Shown: positions 1-5,326, numbered from the stretch's first letter. The stretch: DNA of 5,326 bases from Clostridiales bacterium (GCA_016303265.1 JAEDLZ010000087.1:1-5326), one strand, 5' to 3'. Translations and numbers: made by a program. Notes: generated from the letters alone by a model not told the origin.

Positions 1-66
1 GAAAAGCTCCTTGACGATATTTTAAATCTTCCTTGCAATGCCGATATGAAGGAGTATTACAGATAG
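1..66 (+). CDS. C-terminal end of an unidentified upstream gene (5' truncated by window)
   Basis: The first reading frame is open from the window edge to a TAG at 64-66, giving a 21-residue tail that ends in NADMKEYYR. The next gene begins 9 bases later, and its ribosome binding site overlaps this stop codon, which is how adjacent operon genes look. The tail is acidic, lysine-rich and soluble, with no membrane segment. It is too short to assign to a family. By context it is probably another enzyme or uptake component of the same sugar operon, but that is inference. The alternative, that this is chance open sequence before the first gene, is less likely because no promoter-like sequence precedes 76. 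Confidence 0.6.
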   Translation, partial: EKLLDDILNLPCNADMKEYYR

Positions 67-72
67 GGTGGA
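65..72 (+). promoter_or_regulatory. Ribosome binding site of the FGGY kinase, overlapping the upstream stop
   Basis: AGGGTGGA lies 3 bases before the ATG at 76 and shares two bases with the upstream TAG. It is an imperfect Shine-Dalgarno match. The overlap suggests that ribosomes finishing the upstream gene are positioned to start the kinase. It supports ATG 76 as the start. Confidence 0.65.
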
Positions 73-75
73 AAA

Positions 76-1545
76 ATGAATTATTATCTTGCGTTTGATG
101 TCGGGACGACGGCGATGAAGTGCGTTTTATACGATGCGGGTTTTGATGAAATTTCCGGCTGCAGAATAGAGTACGACTTGGTAATCAAAGGCAGAACGGC
201 AGAATTGGATGCGGAAACCGATTATAACGTTTTTTGCGAATGCACTGACAAGATACTCTCCGCAGGAGTGTCTCCGGCGGAGATCAGAGCCGTAACTTTT
301 ACCACGCAGGGAGAAACTATCGTTCCTGTCGATAAAAACGGCGAGCCTTTAAGGCGTGCAATAGTCTGGCTTGATTCAAGAGCGGAAAAAGAGACCGAAT
401 TTATCATAAAAAAATTCGGAAAAGAAAAATTTTACCGTACGACCGGTCTATGGGAGCCCGATGGGGCATTGCCCGTCTCCAAGGTCTTATGGATAAAGAA
501 CAACGAGCCTGAGATTTATGAAAAAACACACAAATTTCTGCTTTTGGAGGATTACCTGATATTCAAGCTTACAGGAAAATTTGTGACGGAAAAGTCGCTT
601 GTTTCTTCTACGGGATGGTATGATATTGTAAACGACCGAATTAACGATGTTCCGGATGTTTGCGGAATTGATGAAGATAAGTTCCCTGAAGTGCTTGACT
701 GCGGAAAGATAGTTTCGCATGTTATACCGGACAAAAGGGCGGGACTTTTTGAGAACACTTTTGTGGTAACGGGTGCTATGGATCAGGTTGCTTCCGCAAT
801 CGGTGCGGGCAACATTGAAGAAGGGGTTGTCACTGAAACTACAGGAACAGCGCTTGTGTTGGGGGCAACGGTTGAAAAACCGGTTTTTGATTGTGAAAAT
901 CCCGTAACGATATATAAGCACTATGACAATCGGTATATTTATATGCCGTTCGGAAATACCGCCGGTGTGGTTCTGAAATGGTTTAGAGATAATCTTTCGG
1001 GTAAAAAAACCTACAGATCAATTGATAAGATGGCTGAAAAGTCTGCACCGGGAAGCAGAGGGGTCATGCTTTTACCGTATTTTTCAGGGAAAAATGTTGA
1101 CGGGAATATGCCCTTTGCAGAGGGAGCGTTTTTTGGATTGACGCTGGGAACAAAAAGAGAGGATCTTACAAGAAGCGTTCTGGAGGGTATAGCCTATATG
1201 CTTCGCGAGATGACCGAGGCTCTGGAAGCAAAGGATATAAAAATATCGGAAGTCAGATCCCTAGGGGGAGGCAGTACCAGCGATCTTTGGTGTGAGATCA
1301 AAGCGTCGGTACTGAAACGGCCGATTGCGAGAAACGATTACAGTGAAACCACGGCAATGGGAGCGGCAATGTTGGGAGCCGTTGCCTGCGGCGAATATAA
1401 GAGCATACATGACGCGTCGGAGACAGTTCTGCAGACGTTTTGCATTATCAAGCCGAATATCAATACAGAAGAGGTTTACGAAGAAGGCTATCGGAAATAT
1501 AAATTATTATACGAAACATTAAGGCCGATTTTTATGAAAAAGTGA
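76..1545 (+). CDS. FGGY-family carbohydrate kinase (pentulokinase/xylulokinase-like)
   Basis: This is a cytosolic ATP-dependent sugar kinase, expected to phosphorylate a ketose made by the isomerase encoded next. The 489-residue length is normal for the family. The N-terminal lobe opens with the phosphate-binding strand-turn DVGTT (8-12). IVWLDSRAEKE (97-107) is the usual substrate-lobe segment after a TTQGET loop (77-82). GAMDQVASAIGAG (233-245) carries the probable catalytic base Asp236, and TETTGTAL (253-260) follows. The C-terminal lobe shows LPYFSGKN (333-340), the FFGLTLGT segment (352-359) and the adenosine-binding LGGGSTSDLWCEIKA (396-410). These features establish the fold and activity class. 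They do not fix the substrate: xylulose, ribulose, fuculose and other ketoses are all handled by FGGY enzymes. The loop at 337-344 reads SGKNVDGN where many xylulokinases have a Gly-Glu-Arg type sequence, so the substrate may be atypical. ATG 76 is chosen because the phosphate-binding motif begins only seven residues in, as expected. Confidence 0.95.
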   Translation: MNYYLAFDVGTTAMKCVLYDAGFDEISGCRIEYDLVIKGRTAELDAETDYNVFCECTDKILSAGVSPAEIRAVTFTTQGETIVPVDKNGEPLRRAIVWLDSRAEKETEFIIKKFGKEKFYRTTGLWEPDGALPVSKVLWIKNNEPEIYEKTHKFLLLEDYLIFKLTGKFVTEKSLVSSTGWYDIVNDRINDVPDVCGIDEDKFPEVLDCGKIVSHVIPDKRAGLFENTFVVTGAMDQVASAIGAGNIEEGVVTETTGTALVLGATVEKPVFDCENPVTIYKHYDNRYIYMPFGNTAGVVLKWFRDNLSGKKTYRSIDKMAEKSAPGSRGVMLLPYFSGKNVDGNMPFAEGAFFGLTLGTKREDLTRSVLEGIAYMLREMTEALEAKDIKISEVRSLGGGSTSDLWCEIKASVLKRPIARNDYSETTAMGAAMLGAVACGEYKSIHDASETVLQTFCIIKPNINTEEVYEEGYRKYKLLYETLRPIFMKK

Positions 1546-1548
1546 GGA
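1542..1548 (+). promoter_or_regulatory. Ribosome binding site deciding the isomerase start
   Basis: GTGAGGA overlaps the TGA stop of the kinase (1543-1545) and lies 6 bases before ATG 1555. A second in-frame ATG at 1564 would be 15 bases away, which is too far, so 1555 is preferred. Confidence 0.7.
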
Positions 1549-1554
1549 TAAAAA

Positions 1555-2910
1555 ATGAAAAATATGAAGAGGGTTAATGCCGTTATATTAAATGTAGGTG
1601 AGCAGCAGTATCCGCAGGATTATCTCGGGAATGTCGCTGAGGAAATATGCAGAAACATATCCTGTGAAGAGTGTGAAATAATCGGAAAATATAAGGTGAT
1701 GAACTTTAATGACGCAGTAAGAGTAAAGGACGACCTTGAAGGTAAAAAGCCGGATCTGTTTATCATCAGCTTCCTGTCGTGGCACATCACGCCGAACGTT
1801 ATGCACATAATAAAGGAACATACCGATGTTCCGCTTCTCATATGGGGAATAGGCGGAACAACGGATTCGGCCGGCAAGCTTCATTCGCCGGCAGCCGCTG
1901 CCGGCATTACAGGATTTTTGCCGGTTGTAAAGACGTTCGGATTTAAGTATAAAGTTATTCTGGAAAAGCCAGATGAGCCGCATCGCTACGGAGAAGTGAA
2001 AAATTATATACATGCAGTTGCTGCGGCAAAGACAATAAAATCATCGAGAATCGGACTTATAGGCTATGCGGATATGGGACTTTATACCTGTGCATATGAC
2101 AAAACTCAGTTATTTAAGGAGCTTGGAATCGATATTGAAAATTATTGCGGTTATGAAATTGCGGATCTGATGAATGCTTTTTCCGAGGATGAAGTAAAAG
2201 ATGCAATGGAAATGATAAGAAACACCGCTTCATCCGAGACAAAAATAACAGATAAGGCACTGGAAAAGGTTACAAGACTTTATCTTGCAATGAAGGATAA
2301 GGCAGATGGCAGAAATCTTGATGCCATATCCGTTAAATGTGTGGACGGAATAACGAAACTCGGATTTAATCCCTGTCTTGCGCAGTCGCTTTTAGCAGAT
2401 AAGGATTTGGCGGTTATATGCGAGTGTGATGCATACGGCCTTGTTACGAGTATTATTCTGCAGGCGGTAACCGGAAATGCATCGGCATTCGTTGAGCATT
2501 ACGAAGTATATGATGACAGCGTACTGGTCGGAGTATGCGGCTTTATCCCGAAGGATTTTATAGACGGCGAAATGAAAATAAAAGCGGCAAACCTCGGAGA
2601 ATATAACACGGGAATCAGTAACGTGTCCAAGTTAAAGTGCGGAGAGGTTACATTCGGAAGATTCTATAATGACGGCGGCGAGTATAAGCTCTTCCTGTCC
2701 AAGGGAACGACAGCACCGTCCCCGAAGTGGACAGAGCTCGGCTGGGAAGAGCCTACACCGGATTTCCCGGCAGTTCTCCTGAAGCCGGAAATGCCCATGG
2801 ATGAATACATAGAAAAAGTGCCGGGCCAGCATATTATTATGGTATACGGAGATCACATTAAGGAAACAGAAGAAGCGGCTGCATTGCTTAATATTAAAGT
2901 AGTTAAATAA
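1555..2910 (+). CDS. L-fucose/L-arabinose isomerase-family protein (aldose-ketose isomerase)
   Basis: This is probably a cytosolic, metal-dependent ketol isomerase that turns an aldose into the ketose for the adjacent kinase. The 451-residue length matches the shorter FucI-like proteins. The N-terminal part is an alternating alpha/beta region with PDLFIISFLSWHITP (66-80) and LLIWGIGGTTDSAG (94-107), typical of the family's Rossmann-like domains. SRIGLIGYADMGLYT (164-178) starts the second domain. The family core follows: SVKCVDG (259-265), NPCLAQSLLADKDLAVICECDAYG (272-295, so Glu290 and Asp292 are candidate metal or substrate ligands), LLxxxTGxxxxFVEHYEV-like sequence around 302-318, and a C-terminal GQHIIMVYGD (424-433) whose His426 is a likely metal ligand. 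The usual His before Cys-Gly in the HCG motif is Val327 here (VGVCGF). I cannot name the substrate. FucI enzymes commonly accept L-fucose and D-arabinose. The alignment was made from memory, so residue roles are tentative. Confidence 0.88.
   Translation: MKNMKRVNAVILNVGEQQYPQDYLGNVAEEICRNISCEECEIIGKYKVMNFNDAVRVKDDLEGKKPDLFIISFLSWHITPNVMHIIKEHTDVPLLIWGIGGTTDSAGKLHSPAAAAGITGFLPVVKTFGFKYKVILEKPDEPHRYGEVKNYIHAVAAAKTIKSSRIGLIGYADMGLYTCAYDKTQLFKELGIDIENYCGYEIADLMNAFSEDEVKDAMEMIRNTASSETKITDKALEKVTRLYLAMKDKADGRNLDAISVKCVDGITKLGFNPCLAQSLLADKDLAVICECDAYGLVTSIILQAVTGNASAFVEHYEVYDDSVLVGVCGFIPKDFIDGEMKIKAANLGEYNTGISNVSKLKCGEVTFGRFYNDGGEYKLFLSKGTTAPSPKWTELGWEEPTPDFPAVLLKPEMPMDEYIEKVPGQHIIMVYGDHIKETEEAAALLNIKVVK
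1870..1905 (+). repeat. GC-rich inverted repeat and triple GCCGGC inside the isomerase gene
   Basis: GCCGGC occurs three times here, at 1870-1875, 1887-1892 and 1900-1905. The arms 1887-1895 (GCCGGCAGC) and 1897-1905 (GCTGCCGGC) are perfect 9-base complements around a single base, so an 8-bp stem with a 3-base loop is possible in the mRNA. It encodes the Ser-Pro-Ala-Ala-Ala-Ala-Gly stretch at residues 111-117, and alanine and glycine codons alone could produce it. It is clearly richer in GC than its surroundings. A T-run occurs only at 1914-1918, after an 8-base gap, so it does not look like an intrinsic terminator. I see no demonstrated function. Confidence 0.5.
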
Positions 2911-2926
2911 GAAGGGCGGTAAAATA

Positions 2927-3619
2927 ATGAGAACTGAGCTGAAAAGGTTTGAGCGCGGGGCTGACAAATCAAGGGAAATTAAAAACGGAACACTCCGTCT
3001 TGCGGGCATAGATGTGTTTTTGGAGGATTCCGAAACTCTTTATGAGTGCGGAGAATTTACCGAGAAGATCCTGGAGGAGGATTACGAAGTTAAAAGCGGA
3101 AGCTGGTATGCGGAGGACGGATGGGCGGTCGGCAAGAATCCTGATTGCTGCCCCGGTATGCTTGTATCAAAGAAGGATTACTTCGGGAATAACATGCTTG
3201 AGGTTACCGTTAAGATGGTTGCACCGTCAACGCACGATATAAACATAATGATTAACGGATCGTGGGACGATGTCAGGGATCAGAGAGATATGGCATATGT
3301 TACCGGTCTTGAGGCGTTTTGGCACGGCAACATCGGTTTTGAGAAGTCGCCGGAATATAAACTTACCGCGGCAACTCAGCTTTTTGAGTTTGATCCTGAA
3401 AAGGAGTACAATCTTGCATTTGGAAACATTAACGGAAAGATTTTCGTTTTGGTTGACGGAAAACTTGCGCTTGAAATAACCGATCCCGATCCGCTTGATG
3501 TTACAAAGTACGGAAAGTTCGGATTTGAGGCGTATTCGAGCTGGTGGAAGGTTAAAAACGTCAGAATTAAAAAGCTTAAATATGAAGTAATTAAAGAACA
3601 GTATGTTCCGGAATTTTAA
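2927..3619 (+). CDS. Cytosolic concanavalin-like beta-sandwich protein of unknown function
   Basis: I do not recognise this 230-residue protein with certainty. Much of it reads as beta strands in the pattern of concanavalin A-like jelly rolls: NMLEVTVKMV (89-98), HDINIMING (103-111), NIGFEKS (135-141), EYNLAFGNINGKIFVLVDGKLALEI (160-184, cited by position), and a closing YGKFGFEAYSSWWKVKNVRI (195-214). The order 'hydrophobic strand, VDGK hairpin, LEITDPDPL, GKFGFEAY, WWKVKNVRI' is what is seen at the C-terminal end of the DUF1080 (3-keto-disaccharide hydrolase) and YesU/DUF1961-like families. Aromatic and acidic residues (Trp60, Trp66, Trp113, Trp132, Trp206, Trp207, Asp114, Asp115) could form a sugar-binding face. 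There is no signal peptide, lipobox or membrane segment, so it should stay in the cytosol. It lies between the isomerase and the aldolase, 16 and 12 bases away, with an AAGGGCGG ribosome site at 2912-2919. A glycoside-cleaving, epimerising or sugar-binding role is possible but unproven. Confidence 0.72.
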   Translation: MRTELKRFERGADKSREIKNGTLRLAGIDVFLEDSETLYECGEFTEKILEEDYEVKSGSWYAEDGWAVGKNPDCCPGMLVSKKDYFGNNMLEVTVKMVAPSTHDINIMINGSWDDVRDQRDMAYVTGLEAFWHGNIGFEKSPEYKLTAATQLFEFDPEKEYNLAFGNINGKIFVLVDGKLALEITDPDPLDVTKYGKFGFEAYSSWWKVKNVRIKKLKYEVIKEQYVPEF

Positions 3620-3631
3620 GAGGCGAGTAAA

Positions 3632-4306
3632 ATGATCTATATTTTGGATACAGCCGACATTTCGGCGATTCGCCACTGCAATGAATTCTATCCGATTGAC
3701 GGTGTGACAACAAATCCTTCTATTATAGCAAAAGAGCAAGGGGATTTTTGGAAAATTGTTAAGGATATCAGGGGTGTTATAGGAGACAGCAAGATGCTGC
3801 ACGTTCAGACTACGGCAAAAAAAGCCGATGCTGCGGTCAAGGAGGCTTTGCTGCTGAAAAAAGAACTCGGGGATAATTTTTATATAAAAATTCCGATTTC
3901 TGAAGAAGGATTAAAAGCAACGGCAGAGATCAAAAAGCTCGGCATCGGAGTTACCGTTACGGCGGTTTTCACTCCGGGTCAGGCTCTTATTGCTGCAAAA
4001 GCAGGAGCGGATTTCGTGGCGCCATACGTTAACCGTCTGGATAATATCCTCGGAGACGGGACAAACGTTGTTGCTGAAATTGTAAAACTTCTTAAAACAT
4101 ATAGCCTTGACACCAAGGTTTTGGCGGCAAGCTTTAAGAATACGGAGCAGGTACATAAGTGTGCGATTGCAGGCTGCCAGTCGGTAACGGTGTCTGCGGA
4201 TATATTAAAAGCTGTTATATCGCACCCGATGACGGACGCTGCCGTCATGGGCTTTGAAAGGGACTGGAAATCGGTTTACGGCGATAAAACCATTTTGGAT
4301 TTTTGA
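3632..4306 (+). CDS. fsa: Fructose-6-phosphate aldolase-type small transaldolase-family enzyme
   Basis: This is a class I (Schiff-base) aldolase in the TIM-barrel TalC/MipB/FSA family, with the short length (224 residues) of that group. The visible landmarks are LDTAD with Asp6-equivalent Asp6/Asp9 (5-9), GVTTNPSII (24-32), the active-site lysine in YIKIPISEEGLKA (Lys86), Thr110 in TVTAVFTPGQA, APYVNRLD (130-137) and LAASFK (164-169). Two positions separate FSA from true transaldolases. Transaldolases have Glu in strand 3 and Phe in the FVGR-type motif, whereas this protein has Gln59 (LHVQTTA) and Tyr132 (PYVNR), as in E. coli FSA (Gln59, Tyr131). It is therefore predicted to cleave or form fructose 6-phosphate (dihydroxyacetone plus glyceraldehyde 3-phosphate) or, as known for FSA, arabinose 5-phosphate (glycolaldehyde plus glyceraldehyde 3-phosphate). 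The start gives the expected N-terminal strand immediately. The natural substrate is inferred only. Confidence 0.92.
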   Translation: MIYILDTADISAIRHCNEFYPIDGVTTNPSIIAKEQGDFWKIVKDIRGVIGDSKMLHVQTTAKKADAAVKEALLLKKELGDNFYIKIPISEEGLKATAEIKKLGIGVTVTAVFTPGQALIAAKAGADFVAPYVNRLDNILGDGTNVVAEIVKLLKTYSLDTKVLAASFKNTEQVHKCAIAGCQSVTVSADILKAVISHPMTDAAVMGFERDWKSVYGDKTILDF

Positions 4307-4309
4307 GTT

Positions 4310-4936
4310 ATGTTCAGAGAAGAAACATTAAAACAGATGAAAGCGGTTTTTGAGATTGAGAAAAACTGCATTGACGAAATGAAGTCGTATTTTGACGAAG
4401 AAGCATACTTAAGAGCGGTGGGATTTTTAAGATCCGCACAGAGAATCGGTGCAACGGGATGCGGGCATTCGGGAATAATGTGTCGTCATTTTGCGCATTT
4501 GATGTGTTGCATAGAACGCCCTGCAAGATTTATATCACCGGCAGAGGCGGTGCACGGTGCAATGGGATTTCTGACGAGTGGAGATGTAATGGTTTTTGCA
4601 TCAAGAGGGGGAAAGACAAAGGAGCTTATTCCTATTCTTGATATTTGCAAAAAAAAGAGAGTCCGCATAATTACGGTTACTGAAAATGAGGATTCGTATC
4701 TTGCATTGAATGCGGACGTGGTATTAAAGCAGCATGTCAACCGTGAAACCGATAGATATAATTCGCAGGGGACGACGTCAACGACATCGCTCGGCGTTAT
4801 ATTTCACGTCCTGCAAACGGCGTTGATAGAAGAAACCGGTTATCAAAACGAACAGTTTGCGCTGATTCACCCGGGAGGCGCAGTCGGCGAAAGATTAAAT
4901 AAACCCATGACAGGAGAGGATTATTATGAATTTTAA
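4310..4936 (+). CDS. SIS-domain sugar-phosphate isomerase, KpsF/KdsD-like, without CBS domains
   Basis: This is a cytosolic aldose-ketose isomerase-type protein of 208 residues, made of one SIS domain. Compared from memory with E. coli KdsD (arabinose-5-phosphate isomerase), TGCGHSGI (49-56) matches TGMGKSG, SPAEAVHGAMGFLTSGDVM (76-94) matches the PGEAAHGDLGMVTPQDV segment, and FALIHPGGAVGERL (183-196) matches FALSHPGGALGRKL. KdsD residues Glu111, Glu152 and His193 correspond to Glu105, Glu146 and His187, and His88 to His82. Lys59 is His53 here, and the usual SNSGE phosphate loop is SRGGK (98-102). The two C-terminal CBS domains of KdsD are absent. SIS-only isomerases of this type are known from Bacteroides and from uropathogenic E. 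coli. Arabinose-5-phosphate/ribulose-5-phosphate interconversion is the leading guess. A different phosphosugar, or 6-phospho-3-hexuloisomerase-like activity, cannot be excluded. The start lies 3 bases after the aldolase stop, with no good Shine-Dalgarno site, so translation is probably coupled. ATG 4337 is a less likely alternative. Confidence 0.9.
   Translation: MFREETLKQMKAVFEIEKNCIDEMKSYFDEEAYLRAVGFLRSAQRIGATGCGHSGIMCRHFAHLMCCIERPARFISPAEAVHGAMGFLTSGDVMVFASRGGKTKELIPILDICKKKRVRIITVTENEDSYLALNADVVLKQHVNRETDRYNSQGTTSTTSLGVIFHVLQTALIEETGYQNEQFALIHPGGAVGERLNKPMTGEDYYEF
4912..4920 (+). promoter_or_regulatory. Strong ribosome binding site inside the SIS gene
   Basis: AGGAGAGGA lies 5 bases before ATG 4926 and entirely within the last codons of the SIS gene. 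It is the best Shine-Dalgarno match in the window. It fixes the YjbQ-family start and explains how it can begin before the SIS stop at 4934-4936. Confidence 0.8.
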
Positions 4937-5326
4937 GGTTTTTCAGAAGGAAATCGAGCTTCAATCAAGAGGATGGATTCCCACGTTTCACGACATTTCA
5001 AAGGAAATTAATGAAATCGTTGAGGCATCGGGAGTAAAAAACGGAACGGTAAGTATCGTTTCACATCATACAACATGCTCGGTTATGGTTCAGGAGTGCT
5101 CACATGATATCGACTCGTTTGACCTTGAATATCTTCAGCACGATTTATTGGATATCATGAGAAAAATGATTCCCGATTTTACCGAGGAGCACCAGTATCG
5201 TCACCCCGGCCCCATTCATGCGCAGTACGGAAGGTATGTAAATGAGCCCGGAGATTATTCGAGCATGAACACTGACGGCCATTTGAGGAGCGTTTTCTTC
5301 GGAAGAAGCGAAACAATGACAATTAA
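4926..5326 (+). CDS. YjbQ/UPF0047-family protein, 3' truncated by window edge
   Basis: This frame is too short for its end to be seen: 133 codons run open to the last base. It starts with MNFKVFQKEIELQSRGW, like the strand-turn opening of YjbQ proteins. Next comes the family motif SHHTTCSVMVQE (46-57), corresponding to the HTSASLTLNEN-type segment of E. coli YjbQ. The second motif NTDGHLRSVFFGRSETMTI (115-133) corresponds to the PSHIKSSMLG segment. About 56 residues separate the two motifs, versus about 30 in E. coli YjbQ, so this copy has a larger middle loop with His89, His93 and His98. The missing end should hold the G-x-W-Q and arginine-rich closing strands. Members of the family have been linked to weak thiamine-phosphate synthase activity, but the physiological role is not settled. 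Here it overlaps the SIS gene by 11 bases and probably serves the sugar pathway. Function unassigned. Confidence 0.88.
   Translation, partial: MNFKVFQKEIELQSRGWIPTFHDISKEINEIVEASGVKNGTVSIVSHHTTCSVMVQECSHDIDSFDLEYLQHDLLDIMRKMIPDFTEEHQYRHPGPIHAQYGRYVNEPGDYSSMNTDGHLRSVFFGRSETMTI

Larger units (their letters stand above)
1..5326 (+). other. Single polycistronic sugar-catabolism operon, truncated at both ends
   Basis: All seven coding regions lie on the + strand. Intergenic gaps are 67-75, 1546-1554, 2911-2926, 3620-3631 and 4307-4309, and the final pair overlaps at 4926-4936. None of these gaps could hold a promoter, an operator or a terminator. The operon therefore starts upstream and continues beyond the window. 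Regulation cannot be read from this sequence. Coding density is about 99 percent, and no stretch of 300 bases lacks a gene. Confidence 0.85.

Noticed and set aside
487..921. Antisense open frame of 144 codons opposite the kinase
   Set aside because: It lies wholly inside a well-supported FGGY gene, has no recognisable domain, is rich in Arg, Cys and Asn as shadow translations tend to be, and lacks its own operon context.
1887..1918. Hairpin followed by TTTTT as an intrinsic terminator
   Set aside because: The T-run is short and begins 8 bases after the stem, and the structure is in the middle of an intact gene.
1588..2013. Antisense open frame of 141 codons opposite the isomerase
   Set aside because: It is the complement of conserved coding sequence, with no motif and no neighbouring minus-strand gene.
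2632..3009. Antisense frame of 125 codons crossing the isomerase/jelly-roll gene junction
   Set aside because: It would span two sense genes, including their short gap. Its translation is a low-complexity mixture with no domain.
3227..3802. Antisense frame of 191 codons opposite the jelly-roll and aldolase genes
   Set aside because: Although long, it overlaps the conserved FSA N-terminus on the other strand. Its product is a typical Asn/Arg/Ile-rich shadow without recognisable features.
4107..4136. TTGACA resembling a -35 promoter element inside the aldolase gene
   Set aside because: No TATAAT-like sequence follows at 16-18 bases (AGCTTT or GCTTTA there), and it encodes conserved residues.
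3632..4306. Sulfoquinovose (sulfo-transaldolase) pathway as the explanation for the aldolase
   Set aside because: That pathway does not need a sugar kinase. The FSA-type Gln/Tyr pair and the adjacent KdsD-like isomerase fit a phosphosugar route better. It remains possible if flanking genes encode sulfosugar transport or sulfolactaldehyde enzymes.
4310..4936. Kdo or capsule biosynthesis role for the KpsF-like protein
   Set aside because: No Kdo-8-phosphate synthase, CMP-Kdo synthetase or capsule gene is present, and the neighbours are catabolic enzymes.

Overview
The window is one uninterrupted stretch of a sugar-catabolic operon, read entirely on the + strand and cut at both ends. It holds the last 21 codons of an upstream gene, five complete genes and the first 133 codons of a seventh. 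In order, the recognisable products are an FGGY carbohydrate kinase (76-1545), an L-fucose/L-arabinose isomerase-family protein (1555-2910), a cytosolic protein with a probable concanavalin-like beta-sandwich (2927-3619), a small class I aldolase of the fructose-6-phosphate aldolase type (3632-4306), a stand-alone SIS-domain sugar-phosphate isomerase resembling arabinose-5-phosphate isomerase (4310-4936), and a YjbQ/UPF0047-family protein (4926 to the window edge). Gaps between genes are 9, 9, 16, 12 and 3 bases, and the last two genes overlap by 11 bases. There is no room for an internal promoter, and no terminator-like hairpin with a T-run lies between genes.

Moderate AT-richness, purine-rich Shine-Dalgarno sites 5-7 bases before most starts, frequent AGA arginine codons and tight operon packing suggest a low-to-mid GC Firmicute, perhaps a gut or rumen clostridium. 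This is inference: the window has no rRNA or other phylogenetic marker. No RNA gene, mobile element, CRISPR array or virulence-like region was seen.

The catalytic set makes biochemical sense as a route. An aldose is isomerised to a ketose, the ketose is phosphorylated, the sugar phosphate is isomerised by the SIS protein, and the FSA-type aldolase cleaves it to glyceraldehyde 3-phosphate plus a small carbonyl compound. The most specific version I can propose starts from D-arabinose: to D-ribulose (FucI-type isomerase), to D-ribulose 5-phosphate (FGGY kinase), to D-arabinose 5-phosphate (SIS protein), to glycolaldehyde plus glyceraldehyde 3-phosphate (FSA). Each step has precedent in its family, but the assembled natural pathway is inference. 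The roles of the beta-sandwich protein and the extended YjbQ protein in it are unknown and are the least explained parts of the operon.
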